Source: Bacillota bacterium (GTDB lineage Bacteria; Bacillota; Clostridia; Peptostreptococcales; Anaerovoracaceae). From it: DNA of 64,000 bases. Below, one piece after another: positions 51,801-58,338 of this stretch. The notes under the pieces are model-generated. The model was not told where the DNA came from and searched no databases. It was given only the letters and a program-made list of their open reading frames with translations. A program made the position numbers and the translations under genes. The DNA lies in contig JAFQBD010000012.1 of NCBI GenBank assembly GCA_017416795.1, positions 1-64,000 of the forward strand, written 5' to 3'. The first letter of the stretch is position 1, and each line of letters starts with the position of its first letter.

Positions 51801-52407
51801 AGCTCTGATCTCAGGTCACATCGGTTCACCTAGAGACGGTATCCTGCAGGTTAAGGCTAAGAATAATTCACAAGGTCTCATCGATCTGGGAATCACTGAC
51901 GGAGCAGAAGCACTTGAAGGCGTTAAGGCTCTCGTAGTATTCGGTGAAGAAGCTGAAATCGATACAGATGCTCTTGAATTCCTGGCAGTATGTGATACTC
52001 ACATGACATCACTGGCAGCTAAGGCTGATGTCGTTATACCTGGAACAGGATTCGCTTCAACTGACGGTACATACACTAATACTGAAAGAAGACTTCAGTT
52101 CGTGGAAGCTGCTATAGATGAAGACGTTCTCCTCTCCAACTGGGAAGTTGCGGCTGAAATCTCCCACGTATTCGAAATCGACCACGAATGGGAAGACACA
52201 GAAGACATCTCAATGGAAATGGATGACATGGTTCCATCATACAAGTATGCAGAACTTGATGAAGTCCTGGGCGGAGTACTGACACCTGCAGATGCAAAGC
52301 TGGTAGCTGTAGGAAATGTACAGTTCATCGATCCTCTTAAGTGTACTGACAGCTTGATGAACGTGATCTCCGAAAGACTTCCTAAACCTGCTAATCCAAC
52401 AGCATAA
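48880..52407 (+). CDS. Multidomain 2Fe-2S / NfnB-like flavoprotein / 4Fe-4S / NuoG-like fusion
   Basis: A 1175-residue fusion. Residues 1-75: 2Fe-2S ferredoxin domain (LCYDERTKIYGSCGICMCEV). About 80-190: cysteine-rich GltD/NfnB linker (PPCVLACPAQTDCQGYV). About 195-520: two-nucleotide-binding flavoprotein with VAIIGGGPMGLSAAYFL (FAD) and VAIVGGGNTAMDACRTA (NAD(P)H). About 610-670: two 4Fe-4S clusters (CILCGLCVRVC, CVSCGQCVSVC). From 694: CSYCSVGC cluster and a molybdopterin-oxidoreductase-like region of about 480 residues. The FDH active-site stretch (Sec/Cys followed by His) has no counterpart; NRQSG stands there, so the domain is probably NuoG-like and not catalytic. With the two genes before it, it would link NADH, NADPH and ferredoxin, recalling Stn/Nfn transhydrogenases. 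18 nt after the NuoF-like gene. Confidence 0.85.
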   Translation: MNKFRLNINGKEVTGVAGQTILEVARENDIFIPTLCYDERTKIYGSCGICMCEVEGNPKLCKACATEITPGMVVKTNTERVIESRKTNLELLLSNHVGDCRPPCVLACPAQTDCQGYVGLIANGEYEAALELVKDKIPLPASLGRVCPHPCEEECRRGLIDEPISIQWLKRFVADHDLMDEEVFIPECEEDTGKSVAIIGGGPMGLSAAYFLRQMGHDVTIFEAMPKAGGMLRYGIPEYRLPKAVLDEEILTIKKMGVEIITDTKIGVDIPFDSVREDFDAVLLGIGAWVSTGVGCEGEDADGVIGGIDFLRKVVRNEEIELGERVAIVGGGNTAMDACRTAVRLGAKEVYNIYRRTKDEMPADRVEIEEAEEEGVIFKNLTNPIEVLKDENGHAWAVKLQVMELGEPDESGRRRPVPVKGKTETIEIDTMILAIGQAVDASIFDCDKTRKNAIAYDKDTFMTSIPGVFAGGDCGNDKISIAVEAIADARKVSDIIDAYLNGETIKYEKPYFVERHDITEKTFEDRERMCRPEMGVLSPEERKGNFSEVIPEGYTPEEAEAEASRCLECGCHDYFECKLIDLANQYDVHPERLEGDINKIEFEDDHPFIVRDPNKCILCGLCVRVCDEVMGVGALGLVHRGFDTVVKPNMEKPLIESGCVSCGQCVSVCPTGALQERTTMIKETPVDTFVTETTCSYCSVGCSLLLESYGDMLIKANPDKEGIVNAGLACGKGKWGFDCSMLEDKLDEPLIKDEDGFREADYHEALVLIAKRCQSIGAKYGKNAIGVAVSDRYTNEEAYAIKTMAEDMGAKIFCMNNRQSGIKAVIGHDASPNTIDELLSTNLILAVGFNTTDNPVIQLKMKQAAEAGAKVVVINTEDYKQNMPYAAKEVYIPSEQNHVGFLKAVAKAIVDAGKGKDLPGYEEFAASLEDFPICEFASAEAKEIADMYLGAKKAMIVFNQNLITTDAATLLADIALISGHIGSPRDGILQVKAKNNSQGLIDLGITDGAEALEGVKALVVFGEEAEIDTDALEFLAVCDTHMTSLAAKADVVIPGTGFASTDGTYTNTERRLQFVEAAIDEDVLLSNWEVAAEISHVFEIDHEWEDTEDISMEMDDMVPSYKYAELDEVLGGVLTPADAKLVAVGNVQFIDPLKCTDSLMNVISERLPKPANPTA

Positions 52408-52445
52408 CTTTAGCGAAAGTCTATCGAACCAAGTAAAATAACTCA

Positions 52446-52472
52446 AGAGCCGCAAGTATTTGCGGCTCTTTT
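52446..52472 (+). terminator. Intrinsic terminator after the NuoEF-like operon
   Basis: AGAGCCGCAA-GTAT-TTGCGGCTCT followed by TTT. Confidence 0.93.
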
Positions 52473-52761
52473 CACGTGGTAATGTAAATATTGCTTTAGT
52501 GGTAAATGATATTCCCTTATTTATTAAAAAGAAATATTATATAAAGGAATTCAATACGATTATAATTGTTTGATTCCATAATACGGTATAAAAACATGGA
52601 ATATTAAGCTGATTTTATGGCATTAAAGGGAATTGTAGTTTTAAAACTATCTTAAAATCCCTTCAACTTATATAGACAAAGGATTTTGAGTGGAATTATA
52701 ATATAAATATATAATATTTATTAGTAATATTTATGGATAAAGCTATGCTGGAGGAAAGATC
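52473..52761. other. AT-rich intergenic region with palindromes
   Basis: No gene was found in this stretch. It contains an inverted repeat ATTCCAT/ATGGAAT (52573-52602) and a nested one, AAGGGA/TCCCTT (52626-52663), enclosing the palindrome TAGTTTTAAAACTA. Several TATAAT-like boxes (for example near 52695) could drive ogt. Confidence 0.6.
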
Positions 52762-53277
52762 GTGGAGTATATATGTCGGTATAGTTCCCCTATTGGAAGA
52801 ATAACAATGATCAGTGATGGTGAAAGCTTGAGCGGACTTTGCTTTGATAGCCAGTTGGAGTCGGTAACAAACTTATTAAAGGAGTATCAATATACTGAAT
52901 TCCCAATATTCGATGAAACCAAGAAATGGCTAGACATCTATTTTTCAGGAAGAGATCCGGGATTCATGCCGCCGCTAAAGGTCAATGCTACACCATTCAG
53001 AAAGCGAGTATGTGAAATAATGCTTACTATTCCTTATGGTGAAACGATTACTTATGGGGAAATAGCAAAGAAACTTGCAGATGAAAAAGGAATCGAGAAA
53101 ATGTCGGCACAGGCTGTCGGCAGTGCGGTAGGGCACAATCCAATATCGATCATGATCCCGTGCCATAGAGTCATAGGTGCAAATAAGACTATTGGAGGTT
53201 ATACGGGAGGAATTGACATCAAAGTAGAGCTTTTGAAGTTGGAGGGTTCATATGAACAAGTTGTATCAAAAAAGTGA
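52762..53277 (+). CDS. ogt: Methylated-DNA-protein-cysteine methyltransferase
   Basis: Suicidal DNA repair protein that removes alkyl groups from O6-alkylguanine. It has 171 residues, with the active-site IMIPCHRVIG containing Cys134, and the upstream helix-turn-helix region (TITYGEIAKKLA) that flips the base. VGSAVGHNPI precedes the active site as usual. GTG 52762 follows GGAGGAAAGATC. Its 3' end overlaps the CPBP protease gene by 26 nt, the first of three successive overlaps. Confidence 0.95.
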   Translation: MEYICRYSSPIGRITMISDGESLSGLCFDSQLESVTNLLKEYQYTEFPIFDETKKWLDIYFSGRDPGFMPPLKVNATPFRKRVCEIMLTIPYGETITYGEIAKKLADEKGIEKMSAQAVGSAVGHNPISIMIPCHRVIGANKTIGGYTGGIDIKVELLKLEGSYEQVVSKK

Positions 53278-53998
53278 GATCTGGTTCGCAGTCATATGGA
53301 TAATCATATATGTTGTGGGAACAAGTTTTGCAGAAAACATATCTGAAGGAATCGGACTAAGCAAATCTATAACACTTGTTTTTCATGTTGTGATATCTAT
53401 CATAGTGATAACATGGCTAAATAAGAATGGACTGTTTGGAAAATATGGTATATGCAAACCTAATGCACCTTCATCTAAATTCCTGTATTATATACCATTG
53501 CTGATAATAATATCATGCAACCTGTGGTTTGGTGTAACTATGAATCTTAGCATTACGGAGTCGATTCTTTATGCAGGAAGCATGATATGTGTGGGATTCT
53601 TAGAAGAGATCATTTTCAGAGGATTCTTGTTCAAAGCTATGGCTAAAGATAGTGTCAAGGCAGCGATCATAGTATCAAGTATCACATTTGGCATAGGCCA
53701 TATCATCAATCTGTTTAATGGAAACAGCGATGATCCTTTAGCAACGATTTGCCAGATAATATACGCCATAGCAATAGGATTCCTTTTCGTGATCATATTT
53801 TACAGAGGCGGCACGTTGTGGCCATGTATTATCACCCACAGTGTTGTTAATGCGTTGAGTGTATTCGCTGATGAAAGTGGTATAACAGTGCAGATACAGA
53901 TAATAACAGCAGTGATACTTACCATTATTCCTTTGATTTATGTTATAATACTCAATAAAACACTACCAAGGAGAGAAATAAATGAAAAAGTTTTTTAA
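53252..53998 (+). CDS. CPBP-family intramembrane metalloprotease
   Basis: Membrane protein of 248 residues with about eight helices and the CPBP (CAAX/Abi) motifs: EEIIFRGFLF near residue 124, FGIGHIINLF, and HSVVNAL near the C-terminus, giving the paired Glu and His residues of the active site. Bacterial members process membrane peptides or give immunity to bacteriocins; substrate unknown. ATG 53252 follows TGGAGGG inside ogt. It overlaps mscL by 17 nt. Confidence 0.9.
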   Translation: MNKLYQKSEIWFAVIWIIIYVVGTSFAENISEGIGLSKSITLVFHVVISIIVITWLNKNGLFGKYGICKPNAPSSKFLYYIPLLIIISCNLWFGVTMNLSITESILYAGSMICVGFLEEIIFRGFLFKAMAKDSVKAAIIVSSITFGIGHIINLFNGNSDDPLATICQIIYAIAIGFLFVIIFYRGGTLWPCIITHSVVNALSVFADESGITVQIQIITAVILTIIPLIYVIILNKTLPRREINEKVF

Positions 53999-54386
53999 TG
54001 AATTTAAAGAATTTGCTATGCGCGGCAATATCATGGATATGGCTGTCGGCATCATCGTAGGTGCTGCATTCACTGCTATCGTAACATCACTGGTAAATGA
54101 TATCATTTCACCTATAATCGGGATATTTGCGACAGAAGATTTCAGCGATCTGGTATGGACAGTTGCGGCCGTAGACATCAAATATGGTGCTTTTATTATG
54201 GCGATCATCAATTTTCTGCTCGTAGCTTTCGCACTGTTCTTGGTCATCAAGGCTATGAATAAAGCAGCATCACTTACTAAGAAGACTGAAGAAGAGGCTG
54301 CTCCTACAACTAAGGAATGCCCATTCTGCAAGACTGAAATACATATAGAGGCAACAAGATGTCCACACTGTACGTCACAATTATAG
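53982..54386 (+). CDS. mscL: Large-conductance mechanosensitive channel MscL with zinc-ribbon tail
   Basis: Pentameric emergency channel opened by membrane tension. Residues 1-100 match MscL: FFNEFKEFAMRGNIMDMAVG, then IIVGAAFTAIVTSLVNDIIS (TM1) and TM2 near 63-90. In place of the usual C-terminal helix bundle there is a short linker and CPFCKTEIHIEATRCPHC, a four-cysteine zinc-ribbon-like tail. It should lie in the cytoplasm. ATG 53982 follows AAGGAGAG. It overlaps the CPBP gene by 17 nt and the YgjV gene by 28 nt. Confidence 0.93.
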   Translation: MKKFFNEFKEFAMRGNIMDMAVGIIVGAAFTAIVTSLVNDIISPIIGIFATEDFSDLVWTVAAVDIKYGAFIMAIINFLLVAFALFLVIKAMNKAASLTKKTEEEAAPTTKECPFCKTEIHIEATRCPHCTSQL

Positions 54387-54904
54387 TACAAGCTATCGGT
54401 CTTCTTGCCGTAGTTTGTTTTATATTCTCATTTCAGATAAAATCAAATAAAGCGCTGTTCCTGTGTCAAATGGCAGGGAGCGCTTTGTTTTGTGTCCAAT
54501 ATATGCTGTTGGGTGCTTTCACGGGCTGTCTCAGTTATCTGGCGGCTATAATAAGAAACATAATGCTGAGCAATATGCAAAAGGCAGAGTGGCTGCGCTG
54601 GAAAGGGTGGGCTTGGCTGTTTTCGGCTGTTGCTGTAGTCATCATGGTTTTCACGTGGCAGGGACCTGCAAGCATACTGCCGACATTGGCTTTCGTAGTT
54701 GGATCATTCGCATTGTGGACTGACAATGCGCAGAAGATAAGATTCTATAATCTAATCTGCATTTCACCTTCATATCTGGCATACGGATTATATGCAGGAT
54801 CCATCGGGGCCATTCTCAATGAGATATTCATTCTTTCGTCGATCATCATATCCATATACAGATATGGATGGAAGGCGATGGGTGAGAACAAGTTCGAAAA
54901 ATAG
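54359..54904 (+). CDS. YgjV-family inner membrane protein
   Basis: Membrane protein of 181 residues with about six helices, matching the Imp-YgjV family of unknown function (FIFSFQIKSNKALFLCQMAG and a later AIIRNIMLSN). ATG 54359 lies within the last codons of mscL, so the two are probably translationally coupled. A terminator follows. Confidence 0.8.
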   Translation: MSTLYVTIIVQAIGLLAVVCFIFSFQIKSNKALFLCQMAGSALFCVQYMLLGAFTGCLSYLAAIIRNIMLSNMQKAEWLRWKGWAWLFSAVAVVIMVFTWQGPASILPTLAFVVGSFALWTDNAQKIRFYNLICISPSYLAYGLYAGSIGAILNEIFILSSIIISIYRYGWKAMGENKFEK

Positions 54905-54918
54905 ATAAAGATGCAAAA

Positions 54919-54951
54919 GACCGCTGACAAATAATGATCAGCGGTCCTTTT
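54919..54951 (+). terminator. Intrinsic terminator after the ogt-YgjV run
   Basis: GACCGCTGA / TCAGCGGTC stem with a 10-nt loop, followed by CTTTTT. It lies between convergent genes. Confidence 0.85.
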
Positions 54952-54961
54952 TATTAGTAAG

Positions 54962-56539
54962 TTATTTTAGTTTGATCCCCATAACTTCAGGTCTGAAGAG
55001 TCTTTCGTCCATCAGTTTCAGGTCGTCAGCGATCACAGGCTTAAATTCCATTTTGTCCAGAACGTCTCTCTGAAGATCAACTCCCGGAGCGATCTCTATG
55101 AGAGTGAAACCTTCCTGTTTCAGTTGAAATACAGCTCGTTCAGTGATGTAGAGTATGTTCTGGCGACCTTTATCAAGTGAGTTTTCACCTGAGAAAGTGA
55201 TATGAGCTACATCTTTCTTGAATTTGATGTGAGGTCCGTCAGTAACGATGTTGATACGACCGTCTTCTACTCGTATATCGCTTTTACCCGCGGTGAAAGT
55301 ACCCATGAAGCATACGTTTTTAGCACCTTGGGTGATGTTGATAAATCCGCCCGGACCGGGAACTTTGCCGGCGAAACGTGACACGTTGACATTGCCATGG
55401 CTGTCCATTTCTGCTGCACCGAGGCAAGCATAGTCGATACCGCCGCCATCATAGAAGTCGAACATATCAGGCTGTTTCAGTATGGCATCAGGATTATATG
55501 CTGCTCCCGTAGCGATCCCCGGAGCAGGGACCCCGCCCATAACACCTGACTCGATGCTGGCAGATACATTCTTGATAAGTCCTTCTTCATTCAAAACATT
55601 AGATACGTTCATAGGAACGCCGATCCCCAGATTGATGAATGCATTATTTGAGAATTCCATAGCTCCGCGACGGCAGATGACCTTGATAGGATCAAGTTCC
55701 AGAGGCTTTATCTCTTCAAGCTGGATCTTCTCATCGCCGCACCATGAGTGGACGATAGGAGGCATTCCTTCGATGAAATGCTGACCTGTATTTCCCGGAG
55801 AACCGAGTATAACGTAGTCTACGAGGGTAGCAGGGACTATAACATCCTGAGGATGGAGGTCTCCGCTATCTACGATCTCATCTACCTGCACCATTACGAT
55901 ACCGCCTGAATTACGAGCGGCAGTAGCCATTTCCAGCTGTTCCAGATGCATAGCTTCTTTTTCCAAGGAAATATTTCCTTTGCGATCAGCCATAGTTCCT
56001 TTGATGATAGCAACATCTATCGGAAAAGCAGGGTAGAAGAGATGGTCTTCACCCTTGATATTTATCAGTTCTACAGGACGGTCTTCACTTTCACGAGCAG
56101 TATCGTTGATACATGCACCATCGACACGCGGATCCACGAAAGTCTTGAGCCCTACAGGCGTTATGACGCCCGGTTTGCCTGATGCTATAGCTCTCATCAT
56201 ATGTGAGAGAACACCCTGCGGTATCATAAAGCAAGGAATGGATCCATCCATGATAAGAGGATACATCTTATTGGCAAGACTCAAATTGGCGCACAGCAAT
56301 CTGCGCATAAGTCCCTTATGAGCGAAATGGTTTATCCCTCTGTCTTTGCCGTCACCGCCGATACCGGCAACATTGACTACATTGAGATCACATGGATGTC
56401 CTTCGTTTATGAATCTGTCCTCAATTTCACCAAGGATATCGTCGGCGAGGCAGAAACTGATAAAAGCATCTACTCCAACTGTCGATCCGTCTTTTATTAT
56501 TGATGCCGCTTCTTTAGCGGTTATGAATTTTACAGGCAT
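54962..56539 (-). CDS. Family I acyl-CoA:carboxylate CoA-transferase (YdiF/Pct-like)
   Basis: Transfers CoA between short-chain acyl-CoAs and carboxylates such as acetate, propionate or butyrate. The 525-residue protein fuses both alpha and beta halves. It starts FITAKEAASIIKDGSTVGVD and has GTMADRKGN in the first half. The second half contains NLGIGVPMNVSN and IESGVMGGVPAPG, whose Glu is the likely covalent nucleophile. It shares a two-gene operon with the crotonase upstream on the same strand (10 nt apart). It probably completes a fermentation pathway to a fatty acid; exact acyl group unknown. Confidence 0.92.
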   Translation of the reverse strand: MPVKFITAKEAASIIKDGSTVGVDAFISFCLADDILGEIEDRFINEGHPCDLNVVNVAGIGGDGKDRGINHFAHKGLMRRLLCANLSLANKMYPLIMDGSIPCFMIPQGVLSHMMRAIASGKPGVITPVGLKTFVDPRVDGACINDTARESEDRPVELINIKGEDHLFYPAFPIDVAIIKGTMADRKGNISLEKEAMHLEQLEMATAARNSGGIVMVQVDEIVDSGDLHPQDVIVPATLVDYVILGSPGNTGQHFIEGMPPIVHSWCGDEKIQLEEIKPLELDPIKVICRRGAMEFSNNAFINLGIGVPMNVSNVLNEEGLIKNVSASIESGVMGGVPAPGIATGAAYNPDAILKQPDMFDFYDGGGIDYACLGAAEMDSHGNVNVSRFAGKVPGPGGFINITQGAKNVCFMGTFTAGKSDIRVEDGRINIVTDGPHIKFKKDVAHITFSGENSLDKGRQNILYITERAVFQLKQEGFTLIEIAPGVDLQRDVLDKMEFKPVIADDLKLMDERLFRPEVMGIKLK

Positions 56540-56549
56540 GTTTACTTCC

Positions 56550-57371
56550 TTATTTATTCTTGAATTTGATATCTTTTTCTTTTCTCAAAAATCCACCCAT
56601 ACCGATCTTCTGATCTTCAGTATCGAAGAGAGGGGCGAATGTTTCTCTTTCAAAGAGGCACCTATCTTCTATAGAGGGGAGATTTTCACTCGTTGACATT
56701 TCAATGTCTGATGCCTGCGCTTTCCCAATGCCGAAGTTTACGGCTTTTTTAGCTGCCCTTACGGCCAGCTGTCCGTTCTTTTCTATGGAAAGGGCAAGGT
56801 TCAGCGCTTCTTCAAGCAGTTTGTCCTGAGGAAAGACTTTGCTGATAAGACCTATCTTGAGAGCTTCTTCGGCATTTACAGATCTTCCTGTGAATATCAT
56901 TTCTTTGGCAATGCTTTCTCCAACGATATCCGGAAGTCTCTGGGTGCCGCCGGCGCCGCAGATCACCCCGAGCTTTACTTCGGGAAGACCCATCCGTGCA
57001 TTTTCGGAAGCTATACGTATATCGCAGGCGAGGGCCAGTTCAAGACCGCCGCCCAGGGCATATCCGTTTATGGCTGCGATAACGGGGATAGGCATTTTCT
57101 CAAGCCTTAAGTTGAGACCGCTGCCAAGACCGGACCATTCTAAGATCTGTTGAGGCGTCATATCGACCATTTCATCTATATCGGCACCTGCAACGAACGA
57201 TTTGCCTGATCCCGTGATGATAAGAGTGTATATGTCCTCGTCAGCCTCCACCGAATCGAGAGCTTCGTTGATTTCGGCAAGAAACTCGGCACAGAGTGCA
57301 TTCATCGTACTTTTTTTATTCAAGGTCAATACCGCAGTATGACCTATTTTTTTTAAAACTATATTTGCCAT
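56550..57371 (-). CDS. Enoyl-CoA hydratase (crotonase family)
   Basis: Hydrates 2-enoyl-CoA to 3-hydroxyacyl-CoA or the reverse. The protein is 273 residues. The oxyanion-hole region GKSFVAGADIDEM, the GYALGGGLELALACDIRIA helix and LPEVKLGVICGAGGTQRLP are all present, with both catalytic glutamates kept (in GLELA and PEVKL). It precedes the CoA-transferase gene and could work with the acyl-CoA dehydrogenase/Etf module 33 kb away. A C-terminal extension of about 15 Lys-rich residues is present. No strong ribosome-binding site is seen before ATG 57371. Confidence 0.93.
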   Translation of the reverse strand: MANIVLKKIGHTAVLTLNKKSTMNALCAEFLAEINEALDSVEADEDIYTLIITGSGKSFVAGADIDEMVDMTPQQILEWSGLGSGLNLRLEKMPIPVIAAINGYALGGGLELALACDIRIASENARMGLPEVKLGVICGAGGTQRLPDIVGESIAKEMIFTGRSVNAEEALKIGLISKVFPQDKLLEEALNLALSIEKNGQLAVRAAKKAVNFGIGKAQASDIEMSTSENLPSIEDRCLFERETFAPLFDTEDQKIGMGGFLRKEKDIKFKNK

Positions 57372-57622
57372 GCTTATTATTTGAGATATTTATCAAGATC
57401 TTATAAGTTATATCTAACTAAATCATTTTATCATAATAAAATTACAAACTGAAGTAAAATAAGACAAAAGTACCAATCAACATAAAACAAACAAAAAGAG
57501 ACGGTAAAATATAGCATATATTGAATAAAAAGAGTAAAATAAGTGCTAGGTGAATATAACGATATACATATACAGAGAAAGGAGTATGGGCGGCAGTTCA
57601 TAAGCTGTCCATATCGGTAACT

Positions 57623-58324
57623 ATGTCATTCGTAACATTTGAAAATGTAGGAAAAATATATAAGACAGGCGATGTGGAAGTCGAAGCTCTCAAGGGAGTG
57701 GATTTCGAGATCGAAAAAGGAGAGATCTGTGTAGTAGTAGGTCAGTCAGGAGCCGGCAAAACTACGCTTCTCAATATACTGGGCGGCATGGATACTCTCA
57801 CAAGCGGCAGAGTCCTTCTCGATGACAGAGATATTTCTGCTCTCAACGATAAGGATATGGCAACATACAGAAGACTGGATATCGGTTTCGTATTCCAGTT
57901 TTATAACCTTATTCCTAACCTTACTGCTCTTGAGAACGTTGAGATAGCTTCTCAGCTTTCACCGAAGCCGTTAAACAGCCGAAAGGTCATGGAAGTGGTA
58001 GGGCTGAAAGAGAGAATGAACAACTTTCCTGCACAGCTTTCCGGAGGAGAGCAGCAGAGAGTGGCGATCGCCAGAGCCCTTGCCAAGAACCCTAAACTGC
58101 TCCTTTGCGATGAGCCGACGGGCGCTTTGGATTATGAAACAGGTAAGGCGATCCTCAAGCTTCTTCAGGAGACCAGCAGAAGAACAGGAATGACAGTGGT
58201 GATAATCACGCATAACTCGGCACTTACAGCTATGGCTGACAGAGTAGTAAGAGTCAAGAACGGGACCGTCGCATCGGTTACCATGAATGACGAGCCTACG
58301 CCGGTAGAACTTATTGAATGGTAG
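57623..58324 (+). CDS. ABC transporter ATP-binding protein (LolD/MacB type)
   Basis: ATPase of 233 residues that works with the FtsX-like permease encoded next. Walker A is [12 protein letters not shown] near residue 38, the Q-loop [18 protein letters not shown], signature [15 protein letters not shown], Walker [13 protein letters not shown], and the switch His in VIITHN. This is the group with DE-type mechanotransmission partners, not an importer. No good ribosome-binding site precedes ATG 57623; a strong one (AAAGGAGT) lies 40 nt earlier before a five-codon frame. The permease starts 14 nt downstream. Confidence 0.95.
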   Translation: MSFVTFENVGKIYKTGDVEVEALKGVDFEIEKGEICVVVGQSGAGKTTLLNILGGMDTLTSGRVLLDDRDISALNDKDMATYRRLDIGFVFQFYNLIPNLTALENVEIASQLSPKPLNSRKVMEVVGLKERMNNFPAQLSGGEQQRVAIARALAKNPKLLLCDEPTGALDYETGKAILKLLQETSRRTGMTVVIITHNSALTAMADRVVRVKNGTVASVTMNDEPTPVELIEW

Positions 58325-58338
58325 GAGCATTATAGATA

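Noticed and set aside
48880-52407. Calling the 1175-residue protein a formate dehydrogenase
   Set aside because: The Sec/Cys-His active-site stretch and probably the dinucleotide-binding end are missing; domain content fits a NuoG/NfnB-type electron-transfer subunit better.
52626-52663. Possible single CRISPR repeat (GTTTTAAAACTA core)
   Set aside because: It occurs once, is a simple AT-rich palindrome and has no cas gene or second copy nearby.
57586-57603. A five-codon frame (Met-Gly-Gly-Ser-Ser) with a strong ribosome-binding site before the ABC transporter gene
   Set aside because: It may be a leader peptide, but it is too short to support; the strong site more probably reflects an unclear start for the ATPase gene.
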